From a virus, in the IMG/VR virus record IMGVR_UViG_3300025108_000056, positions 1 through 57,294 of that record: a DNA stretch of 57,294 nt; one strand, written 5' to 3'. The notes beneath the pieces were generated by a model that made no database searches, had not been told where the DNA came from, and saw only the letters and a list, made by a program, of their open reading frames with translations. The translations under genes and the position numbers were made by a program. Below, in pieces: positions 52,478-57,294 of this stretch; positions within the stretch are counted from its first letter, which is position 1, and every line of letters starts with the position of its first letter.

Positions 52478-52567
52478 TTATTCCTCCTTGTTTTGTTTCT
52501 TTTTATTTGGGTCTTGGTAATCTTCTATACCGAGAATGTGTGCTATCAATTCATTGAGTGTCTTCAT
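52478..52567 (-). CDS. 29-residue small protein
   Basis: ATG 52567 overlaps the stop of the preceding tandem gene (TGATG). Sequence MKTLNELIAHILGIEDYQDP, then NKKKQNKEE; the last codons, GAGGAATAA, are the ribosome-binding site of the 412-residue gene. Supported by both junctions. Function unknown. Confidence 0.5.
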   Translation of the reverse strand: MKTLNELIAHILGIEDYQDPNKKKQNKEE

Positions 52568-52839
52568 CAATATCCCTCCGCTATCAAATGTTCTTGCCCG
52601 TAGTCTAACATCATCTGTTTCAATTCCTCTTGTGTATTAGGAAACTCATCATAGTCCGGTAAGTCAATTGCACCGAGAATAGAAACTATGTCTTTACGCA
52701 ACCTCTTGACTTCTTCAAGGAGAAGTGGTGCGTCATAGATTAAGTTCTCATCAGCCTTGTTAAATGGCATCTGTCCGAAATTGTATTTCCTTCTCCAATG
52801 CTTAGGTGTATGTCCTTCGTATTTGTCTGTGTCAATCAT
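52567..52839 (-). CDS. MIDTDKY-family small protein, copy 1
   Basis: 90 residues. MIDTDKYEGHTPKHW, then LIYDAPLLLEEVKRLRKD and a variable helical C-terminus ending HLIAEGY. It shares the start, the GHTP segment and the DAPLLLxEVKRLR helix with the next three genes. Such GHTP-x-W plus DAPxLLAEVKRLRE proteins are common in tailed phages and of unknown role. Start overlaps the previous stop (ATGA), with GGTGATTGA upstream. Confidence 0.6.
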   Translation of the reverse strand: MIDTDKYEGHTPKHWRRKYNFGQMPFNKADENLIYDAPLLLEEVKRLRKDIVSILGAIDLPDYDEFPNTQEELKQMMLDYGQEHLIAEGY

Positions 52840-53159
52840 TCAATCACCTCTAATATATATTCCCATTCTTGCTTTTCTAATATGTCATCATGCTGTGCAT
52901 TGATACTAGCACAGTCTTTGATTTTCTTTATCACTTCACGCAACCGCTTGACTTCTGCGAGTAGTAGTGGTGCGTCTGCAATCAAGTTTGCATCAGCATT
53001 GGAAAATTCAATGACCTTATCTCCATCTTCATTAGGTTGAACATAAGCAATGAATCTGTCGTTAGGACATTTACCATTTGACACGAAATTGTTGTTTATT
53101 CTCCAACCAACTTCATTATCACCTTTAGTATGTCCTTTGTATTTGTCTGTGTCAATCAT
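52836..53159 (-). CDS. MIDTDKY-family small protein, copy 2
   Basis: 107 residues, the longest member. MIDTDKYKGHTK, a variable middle rich in strands (VGWRINNNFVSNG, RFIAYVQPNEDGDKVIEFSNADANL), then IADAPLLLAEVKRLREVIKKI and a divergent helical end (QHDDILEKQEWEYILEVIE). ATG 53159 overlaps the previous stop by 4 bases. The variable middle between fixed ends is the noteworthy feature. Confidence 0.6.
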   Translation of the reverse strand: MIDTDKYKGHTKGDNEVGWRINNNFVSNGKCPNDRFIAYVQPNEDGDKVIEFSNADANLIADAPLLLAEVKRLREVIKKIKDCASINAQHDDILEKQEWEYILEVIE

Positions 53160-53431
53160 TCAATCACCTTCTTCAATTCTTTCCAACCTTCTTCTTGCCC
53201 ATGTCTTAACCGAATGTGAAGTGCATGTTCAATACCTTCACGCAACCGCTTGACTTCTGCTAAGAGAAGTGGTGCGTCTACGGCAAGTAGTCGGTCAGCC
53301 ATCGGAACTTGAATCCAATTTTCTGTTTCGTCTAAGCCATCAACAGTCCACACCTTGATGGCCTGAACATCATATCCACCTGTCTTCCAAGGCGCAGGTG
53401 TATGTCCTTTGTATTTGTCTGTGTCAATCAT
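53156..53431 (-). CDS. MIDTDKY-family small protein, copy 3
   Basis: 91 residues. MIDTDKYKGHTPAPWKTGGY, variable middle (VQAIKVWTVDGLDETENWIQVPMADRLL), then VDAPLLLAEVKRLREGIEHAL and a basic end (HIRLRHGQEEGWKELKKVIE). The coding stretch of AEVKRLRE is identical at the DNA level to copies 2 and 4. Start overlaps by 4 bases. Confidence 0.6.
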   Translation of the reverse strand: MIDTDKYKGHTPAPWKTGGYDVQAIKVWTVDGLDETENWIQVPMADRLLAVDAPLLLAEVKRLREGIEHALHIRLRHGQEEGWKELKKVIE

Positions 53432-53634
53432 TCAATCACCTCTTTAGGATTGAACCCCTCAAAATACAAGAAGGATTCATACTTCTTATTCTCTTCACGC
53501 AACCGCTTGACTTCGGCTAGAAGTTTTGGTGCGTCTGCTATGAGTTGTTTGTCAATGCTACCAACTGGGCAGTATTCACTCAACTTATCCCACGGTGCAG
53601 GTGTATGTCCTTCGTATTTGTCTGTGTCAATCAT
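53428..53634 (-). CDS. MIDTDKY-family small protein, copy 4
   Basis: 68 residues, the shortest of the four. MIDTDKYEGHTPAPWDKLSE, then CPVGSIDKQLIADAPKLLAE, VKRLREENKKYESFLYFEGF and NPKEVIE. First gene of the tandem set in transcription order. Start overlaps the upstream gene (ATGA). Function unknown. Confidence 0.6.
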   Translation of the reverse strand: MIDTDKYEGHTPAPWDKLSEYCPVGSIDKQLIADAPKLLAEVKRLREENKKYESFLYFEGFNPKEVIE

Positions 53635-53870
53635 TCTTCATCCCTCGGATTGATTACCATAATTGGTTTGTTTATATTATAAGCGTCTATTGATGCTTTA
53701 CAGTCATGCGCTTTGCCAGTGACGAGGTTGAATCTACCAAGCATAAACAACAGCCCGTTAGTAGTATATCCTTCTTCGATATAACAGATTATCTTTTTAC
53801 GCATGGTTTCTTCTGCTTCGTTCTTGATTGTGTTAGCATAATCGTCTAGTTCTTGTAATGTTATTTCCAT
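53631..53870 (-). CDS. 79-residue hypothetical protein, first gene after promoter copy 5
   Basis: ATG 53870 is preferred over GTG 53879, because the GTG lies in the AAGTGAG ribosome-binding site. Helical N-terminus (ITLQELDDYANTIKNEAEETMRKKIICYIEEGY), then TTNGLLFMLGRFNLVTGKAHDC and KPIMVINPRDEE. It precedes the tandem MIDTDKY genes in one unit. Unrecognised. Confidence 0.55.
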   Translation of the reverse strand: MEITLQELDDYANTIKNEAEETMRKKIICYIEEGYTTNGLLFMLGRFNLVTGKAHDCKASIDAYNINKPIMVINPRDEE

Positions 53871-53886
53871 TTTTCTCACTTCCTTT

Positions 53887-53913
53887 CCTTTGTTAGTTCT
53901 TTATATAGTCAAT
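53887..53913 (-). promoter_or_regulatory. repeated TATA promoter element, copy 5
   Basis: Minus strand: attgac, then TATATAAAGAACTAACAAAG, then GG. The stop codon TGA of the upstream gene (53909) lies inside the element. ATG 53870 follows, about 30 bases past the TATA box. It drives the unit holding the tandem family and the 412-residue gene. Confidence 0.7.
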
Positions 53914-54202
53914 CTTGGCTGTAGAGGTCAAAATGCTTCTCAATGAATTGAAAAGCCTCCATGATTTTATCCTCAGCATATTGTATTGTTTTGTTTAAGG
54001 CTTTTTCATTGTCGTATCTCAAGTTATCTTCGCCTCCGAACTCGACATACTTCTGATAGAAATTACATTGTTCGTGTAGTGGTGTGCTGTTCCAAGGTTC
54101 AGAAATCCAATGCCAGCATTTTTCACTGAACAATTCCATACCTTCCTCACCCAAGAAAATTGCACTTAACATCCATCCTTTATCTTCATCTGTCAATTTC
54201 AT
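53909..54202 (-). CDS. hypothetical acidic protein
   Basis: 97 residues after GAGGAATAAAT. Sequence includes LTDEDKGWMLSAIFLGEEGMELFSEKCWHWISEPWNSTPLHEQCNFYQKYVEFGG and a helical end (ALNKTIQYAEDKIMEAFQFIEKHFD). The stop lies within promoter copy 5. Unrecognised. Confidence 0.55.
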   Translation of the reverse strand: MKLTDEDKGWMLSAIFLGEEGMELFSEKCWHWISEPWNSTPLHEQCNFYQKYVEFGGEDNLRYDNEKALNKTIQYAEDKIMEAFQFIEKHFDLYSQD

Positions 54203-54204
54203 AT

Positions 54205-54432
54205 TTATTCCTCTTGTTCAATATCCCTGTAGTCTTGTAGTTTAGCGTATCTTATGACTTCGATTACATGACCGCATTCTTCCCAATCCTCTTCTTCTAT
54301 TTCGTTGTCACAATAATGTGTGAATCTAAAGGATAGATGGCCGTCAGCCACATCCTCTAAGTCCCCTTGCCACATATCTTCATCATCTACATCTGTTATT
54401 TTACAGCACTTTGCACATCTTATTTCTGTCAT
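54205..54432 (-). CDS. zinc-ribbon-like acidic protein
   Basis: 75 residues, first gene after promoter copy 6, ATG after AAGGAGATGAATAAAT. CAKCC near residue 6 is one cysteine pair; later single cysteines (YCDNEIEEEDWEECGHVIEV) may complete the site, as in ribbon folds of phage proteins. Very acidic. The end, IEQEE, supplies the next ribosome-binding site. Function unknown. Confidence 0.55.
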   Translation of the reverse strand: MTEIRCAKCCKITDVDDEDMWQGDLEDVADGHLSFRFTHYCDNEIEEEDWEECGHVIEVIRYAKLQDYRDIEQEE

Positions 54433-54450
54433 ATTTATTCATCTCCTTAT

Positions 54451-54475
54451 CTTTGTTAGTTCTTTATATAGTCAA
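54451..54475 (-). promoter_or_regulatory. repeated TATA promoter element, copy 6
   Basis: Minus strand: attgac, then TATATAAAGAACTAACAAAG. Starts the short unit of two genes (54432, 54202). The 3' end of an 18-codon frame overlaps this element, so its DYIKN codons are also the promoter. Confidence 0.65.
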
Positions 54476-54512
54476 TCGCTTCTTTCTCGTATTGTGTTAT
54501 CTCTTCATTCAT
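54456..54512 (-). CDS. 18-residue micro-ORF overlapping promoter copy 6 (tentative)
   Basis: ATG 54512 overlaps the preceding stop in an ATGA junction, after AGGTGAACTA. Sequence MNEEITQYEKEAIDYIKN; the last codons (GAC TAT ATA AAG AAC TAA) coincide with the promoter element. It has a good start signal but may be a chance frame. Function unknown. Confidence 0.35.
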   Translation of the reverse strand: MNEEITQYEKEAIDYIKN

Positions 54513-54793
54513 ATTAGTTCACCTTCCTCATTGTATTCCCATAGTCCAAAGTCTCCATCTTCCCATGCCCAAAAGACATTGTCTGGTCTTTCAGTTTCCA
54601 CATTGAGGTATTCAATTGCTTCATCTACAAAGCAAATCAGAACATCAAGGTCTGTCATTTCTTCTGCGTTAAGGTCAGTAGCATCCCAACCATGTTGATA
54701 TGTGAACTCAATTATCCTTCTCGTGTTGTATTCAAATCCGAATGCCGCATCGAAGTAGCATCCTATGTCTTCTCTTGTGTATTTATCTTTCAT
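54509..54793 (-). CDS. hypothetical acidic protein
   Basis: 94 residues from ATG 54793; ATG 54802 lies within AGGAGATGA and is probably not used. Sequence KDKYTREDIGCYFDAAFGFEYNTRRIIEFTYQHGWDATDLNAEEMTDLDVLICFVDEAIEYLNVETE ends in a Trp/acidic tail (WAWEDGDFGLWEYNEEGELI). Strongly negative, which could suggest DNA mimicry, but there is no direct support. Unrecognised. Confidence 0.5.
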   Translation of the reverse strand: MKDKYTREDIGCYFDAAFGFEYNTRRIIEFTYQHGWDATDLNAEEMTDLDVLICFVDEAIEYLNVETERPDNVFWAWEDGDFGLWEYNEEGELI

Positions 54794-54798
54794 GTTCT

Positions 54799-54981
54799 TC
54801 ATCTCCTTACTATTTCATATTCTACCTTAGCCGTTATCATGATATTCATTAGTCGCCAAAGAGCCGTATCGCTATACTTTGCCAATTCAGCAAAATCCTC
54901 AATGTCTTTTATGATGCTGTTAAATTTGTTCTCTTCTAGTTCTTTGTGTCTACCATTTGTAAAAATCTCATTCTGTTGCAT
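54799..54981 (-). CDS. 60-residue hypothetical protein
   Basis: ATG 54981 after AGGAGATGAATAAAT, which also ends the upstream gene. Helical throughout (HKELEENKFNSIIKDIEDFAELAKYSDTALWRLMNIMITAKVEYEIVRR). Its stop is inside the next gene's ribosome-binding site. Unrecognised. Confidence 0.5.
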   Translation of the reverse strand: MQQNEIFTNGRHKELEENKFNSIIKDIEDFAELAKYSDTALWRLMNIMITAKVEYEIVRR

Positions 54982-54983
54982 AT

Positions 54984-55934
54984 TTATTCATCTCCTTTTT
55001 TGATTGATTCAATCATGTAGTCAGCCGCTTTTTGGGCTTCGTGGAATGCTAGACCTAGAGCCTCATCTTTGTCTTCACAGGACTTCAACCATGACTGTAA
55101 GTAAGCCGCATTGTTAGCGTTCTCTTCTTGCACTGAATCCGGTACGAATTCACCACCGAGCCGCATGACTACAAGCATGGATGATAGTTCTGCTATCAGT
55201 TCTTCAAAGGCGTATGCTTTGGTGCCGAAACCGTTGCCTAGTGGCCGCTTCAATCTACTTGAGTGACCTGTCGAATGACCTGCTTCGTGGAATGCTGTCA
55301 TGACCTCACCGATTGGAGTGATGAAAGAGTCATGGGTAGGTAGTTGGATAAGGTCAGCACTGCTTCGATAGAAAGCCCTGTTGCCGCCAGTCTTGAAGGT
55401 GATACCTTCGTTCTTGATGTAGTCGTTAAAGTGCTTCATCATATCATGAGTCGGCTTGACTTCTGCTGTCGGGTCAGGCTTTGGTGCTTCGTAGTCCTCG
55501 CACTGCTCAATGTTGAATACCTCATACCACTTTCTAATCCATCGGTATTTGATTTCGATAGTGCCGTCGTCTTGTTCTTCTTCGTATGGCTTTCGCTCAG
55601 CATACTTGACGATGCAACCGCTACCATTCTTGAGTCCCTTGATAGAAAGTCCTGCGTTGATTAGTTGCTTTCTTGTAGCGAATCTTAGGTCAGTCCAACC
55701 TCTAAACATTCCTTCAATCATAAGCCTCATGGTATTGCCACCTCGATACTCTTTCTTACTTGCTAGGTTCATCGGTATGCCGTCAAATCCAGTGCCGTTA
55801 GGCTTCCATGGCTTTTGCCACGGAAGGTGGTTTGTTTGAATTGCCTCAGCAAATGTGTCGAACCATGCTTGCTCGCATTTCTCATTCCATTCTTTTGATT
55901 TCTTTGGGTTGTATTTTCTCTTGCTCTTTGCCAT
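54984..55934 (-). CDS. ArdC-like antirestriction protein with zincin metallopeptidase domain
   Basis: 316 residues from ATG 55934; ATG 55943 is part of GGAGATGAAAATT. The N-terminal half (about 15-110) is like ArdC: EAIQTNHLPWQKPWKP, GIPMNLASKKEYRGGNTMRLM, then a ssDNA-binding region. The C-terminal half has YRSSADLIQLP, FHEAGHSTGHSSRL (HEAGH near 214-218, zinc-binding) and YAFEELIAELSSML, the glutamate partner. ArdC proteins protect incoming DNA from restriction; the metalloprotease part may act on a target protein. It likely works early in infection, and is the first gene after promoter copy 7. Confidence 0.8.
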   Translation of the reverse strand: MAKSKRKYNPKKSKEWNEKCEQAWFDTFAEAIQTNHLPWQKPWKPNGTGFDGIPMNLASKKEYRGGNTMRLMIEGMFRGWTDLRFATRKQLINAGLSIKGLKNGSGCIVKYAERKPYEEEQDDGTIEIKYRWIRKWYEVFNIEQCEDYEAPKPDPTAEVKPTHDMMKHFNDYIKNEGITFKTGGNRAFYRSSADLIQLPTHDSFITPIGEVMTAFHEAGHSTGHSSRLKRPLGNGFGTKAYAFEELIAELSSMLVVMRLGGEFVPDSVQEENANNAAYLQSWLKSCEDKDEALGLAFHEAQKAADYMIESIKKGDE

Positions 55935-55951
55935 AATTTTCATCTCCTTTT

Positions 55952-55976
55952 CTTTGTTAGTTCTTTATATAGTCAA
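55952..55976 (-). promoter_or_regulatory. repeated TATA promoter element, copy 7 (ArdC unit)
   Basis: Minus strand: aattgac, then TATATAAAGAACTAACAAAG. TATA about 30 bases before the ArdC ATG (55934), AGGAGATG in between. The stop of the upstream gene (55973) touches the element. Confidence 0.7.
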
Positions 55977-56410
55977 TTTTCTTTTAGCCCTTCACTGTAC
56001 TGATTGTTCAACCATGCGTTCTCGGCTGATGTCGTGAATCTGTAGCCGTTTTTCATAGCGTGACAGCATTCGTAACAGAAGTCCTCGTTTGCTTCTTTTT
56101 CACCTTTACACTTTCCATTATAGTGCCAGTTGAAGTGTTTATCTTTTCTTCGTGGGTTCCCATCATCATCAAATGTAACTTCGCTGAGTGGTATTTCCGA
56201 CCATGCTCTACCGTTGTTAGGGCAATCGGTATATTCGGTAATTGAAGTGACTTTAGGTTTGTAGTCGTGAAGGCCATAAGCGTCGTTGTAATGAGCCTCG
56301 TGGTTTTCTACCATTCTCAATGCTTCTGCTTTCGATGTCGCTTCGACTGCAAAGCAGTACGCTGTTTTTTCAATTCTTTCAATGTTATAAACTCTCTTTG
56401 TTATTTTCAT
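55973..56410 (-). CDS. hypothetical protein with C-terminal cysteine cluster
   Basis: 145 residues from ATG 56410, after GAGGTGAATAAA; GTG 56419 is in that site. Sequence begins as a basic strand (KITKRVYNIERIEKTAYCFAVEATSKAEALRMVENHEAHY), has a Cys/Pro/Trp-containing middle, and ends with CKGEKEANEDFCYECCHAMKNGY, a probable zinc-binding segment. The start resembles repeated beta-strand domains with the pattern Y-x-V-E-A-x-S-x-x-E-A found in phage proteins. Function unknown. Confidence 0.6.
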   Translation of the reverse strand: MKITKRVYNIERIEKTAYCFAVEATSKAEALRMVENHEAHYNDAYGLHDYKPKVTSITEYTDCPNNGRAWSEIPLSEVTFDDDGNPRRKDKHFNWHYNGKCKGEKEANEDFCYECCHAMKNGYRFTTSAENAWLNNQYSEGLKEN

Positions 56411-56423
56411 TTTATTCACCTCT

Positions 56424-56469
56424 ACATTTTCATTTGTATCTCGACAACATTTTCATTTGTATCTCGACA
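56424..56469. repeat. perfect tandem duplication of 23 bases
   Basis: Two adjacent copies (56424-56446 and 56447-56469) beginning acattttcatttgtatctcg on the plus strand. They lie at the 3' end of the 77-residue gene; the extra 23 bases change its reading frame and replace the C-terminus. It is likely a recent slippage event. Confidence 0.85.
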
Positions 56470-56663
56470 ATAGTGCCGTAATAGTGTGTTAATTTAGACC
56501 TCCAAACCCATTGAGGGTATTGAGTTCTCAAATACTTGAGTAGTCCTCTAACAGTGGGGAAGTGGCGACTAGTATGAGAATGACTGCCACCTATAAGTTT
56601 GTAGTCGTTAGTTAATGTTAATCCTGCTTTTTTATCGTAGCAGTATTGTGTTCTCCATGTCAT
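56430..56663 (-). CDS. 77-residue hypothetical basic protein
   Basis: ATG 56663, after GGTGAATAAAT. Basic and aromatic (TWRTQYCYDKKAGLTLTNDYKLIGGSHSHTSRHFPTVRGLLKYLRTQYPQWVWRSKLTHYYGTI), ending VEIQMKMLSRYK. Without the 23-base duplication at its 3' end it would stop after VEIQMKM. A DNA- or RNA-binding fold is plausible; no family. Confidence 0.55.
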   Translation of the reverse strand: MTWRTQYCYDKKAGLTLTNDYKLIGGSHSHTSRHFPTVRGLLKYLRTQYPQWVWRSKLTHYYGTIVEIQMKMLSRYK

Positions 56664-56665
56664 AT

Positions 56666-56812
56666 TTATTCACCTATTATTTCTGCTAATTCTTCAAATT
56701 CGTCAAGTACTTGGTTGATTGATTCCATCATTTCGATAGCGTGGTCGTGTAGTGGCGTGTTCAACAATGATAGTACTTTGTCTAGTATTGTGTCTTTGGT
56801 TGTTTGAAACAT
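56666..56812 (-). CDS. 48-residue helical protein
   Basis: ATG 56812 follows GAGGAGTGAATCAA; the stop is 2 bases before the next ATG. Sequence includes MFQTTKDTILDKVLSLLNTP and SINQVLDEFEELAEIIGE, helical and acidic. It fills the gap of about 150 bases. Unrecognised. Confidence 0.55.
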   Translation of the reverse strand: MFQTTKDTILDKVLSLLNTPLHDHAIEMMESINQVLDEFEELAEIIGE

Positions 56813-56817
56813 TTGAT

Positions 56818-57279
56818 TCACTCCTCTTCCTCGTCGAATACTGATTCTCTAAATTCGCTTACCTTATCCCATTTAGGTTGATTGATATGTTGGCCAGTTG
56901 TTTCAACTTTGACTTTGAATTGAATGTTGTATTCATCAACCTCAATGGTAAATTCATTTTCTGCGGTATTGTAACCGTTTTCTAAATTCCTTTCGATGTC
57001 ATTTAATCCGCTTTTCCAGTAGCCTTCAAGTAGTTGTCTTGCTTGTTGAATGCCGACTTCTATACTTGCTCTTGTGAAGATGCCGCAGTAGACATTGAAT
57101 TTGGTTGGTAGTGGTTCATCGTTATAGAGACTCTTTGAGTGACCTCTTTCAGTCCAGTATTTTTGATATTGAATTGCATCCTTGAGCATTTGTTTTGCTT
57201 CTTTCAAATCCCTAGTCTTCCATTCTTGTTCTTCGTATTCTGTTTGCTGTGCAATTATGTGCATTAATCTGTTACTCAT
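56818..57279 (-). CDS. hypothetical protein near the right edge
   Basis: 153 residues. ATG 57279 is preceded by AGGAGATGAAGAAAA, which reaches the window edge. N-terminal helix (MSNRLMHIIAQQTEYEEQEWKTRDLKEAKQMLKDAIQYQKYW), middle with YCGIFTRASIEVGIQQARQLL, and a strand-rich C-terminus (NEFTIEVDEYNIQFKVKVET) with an acidic end. No family; possibly a phage accessory protein. Confidence 0.6.
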   Translation of the reverse strand: MSNRLMHIIAQQTEYEEQEWKTRDLKEAKQMLKDAIQYQKYWTERGHSKSLYNDEPLPTKFNVYCGIFTRASIEVGIQQARQLLEGYWKSGLNDIERNLENGYNTAENEFTIEVDEYNIQFKVKVETTGQHINQPKWDKVSEFRESVFDEEEE

Positions 57280-57294
57280 TTTTCTTCATCTCCT

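Larger units (their letters stand above)
52567..53634 (-). repeat. tandem array of four paralogous small genes
   Basis: Four genes in the same direction, each overlapping the next by 4 bases. Two DNA segments repeat: the junction, which on the plus strand reads gtatttgtctgtgtcaatc followed by attcaatcacc, and acgcaaccgcttgacttc within the AEVKRLRE helix (near 52940, 53240 and 53496, with a variant near 52697 and an identical copy near 50133). The stretches between are unlike. This pattern suggests duplication followed by replacement of the middle. Confidence 0.7.

Noticed and set aside
1-57294. Integrase, transposase or insertion sequence ends
   Set aside because: No such protein motif or terminal inverted repeat was seen. 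The repeats found are promoters, tandem genes and a 23-base duplication.

Overview
The window looks like part of the genome of a tailed double-stranded DNA virus of a marine archaeon, most like the magroviruses of Marine Group II Euryarchaeota. The basis is gene content, not a database match. It carries a DNA-replication set of archaeal type: family B DNA polymerase, PCNA-like clamp, RFC-small-type clamp loader, archaeo-eukaryotic primase with a cysteine-rich C-terminus, ERCC4-type nuclease, RecA-like ATPase and Cas4-like nuclease. It also carries a group II chaperonin (thermosome) and a block of tail genes. Ribosome-binding sites are mostly GAGGTGA, GGAGGA or GGAGATGA, and one strong TATA-box motif recurs. 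No rRNA, tRNA, integrase, CRISPR array, capsid, portal or terminase gene was seen, so the head module must lie outside the window.

Layout. (1) Positions 1-24675, plus strand: eight tightly packed genes, mostly virion tail proteins. They are two related minor tail or fibre proteins (the first cut by the left edge), one giant 5494-residue protein with LamG-like domains at both ends (about 29% of the window), a small PARP-like ADP-ribosyltransferase candidate, a baseplate-hub-like protein, two further tail proteins and a zinc-ribbon protein. (2) Positions 24676-24677: convergent junction with only 2 bases between opposing stop codons. (3) Positions 24678-39665, minus strand: two unknown proteins, thermosome, DEDDy exonuclease, putative replicative helicase, ERCC4 nuclease, primase, Cas4-like nuclease, PolB, PCNA-like clamp, RecA-like ATPase, putative OB-fold ssDNA-binding protein and RFC, with small zinc-ribbon genes between them. 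(4) Positions 39669-48600, minus: a divergent protein with weak ligase-like features, PC4-like protein, DenV-superfamily-like viral protein, DUF932-like protein, HARP/SNF2 helicase and small genes. (5) Positions 48641-57279, minus: mostly small accessory genes of unknown function, a tandem family of four MIDTDKY genes with a remote fifth member, and an ArdC-like antirestriction protein.

Regulation visible in the sequence. Seven near-identical copies of a 25-27-base element (read on the minus strand: TATATAAAGAACTAAYAAAG) stand 25-75 bases before start codons and divide the minus strand into seven transcription units. Within units, genes overlap by 1, 4 or 8 bases or are a few bases apart. The ribosome-binding site of the next gene is usually encoded in the last codons of the previous one, which gives many proteins a Glu-Glu-Glu C-terminus.

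I corrected several gene starts to the ATG that follows a good ribosome-binding site and added 15 small genes (18-58 residues) that fill apparent gaps. The most notable leads are the ADP-ribosyltransferase-like gene inside the tail operon, the giant modular fibre protein and the repeated beta-modules shared by tail genes, the repeated promoter element, the tandem MIDTDKY family, and the polymerase motif C variant YGHTDS.
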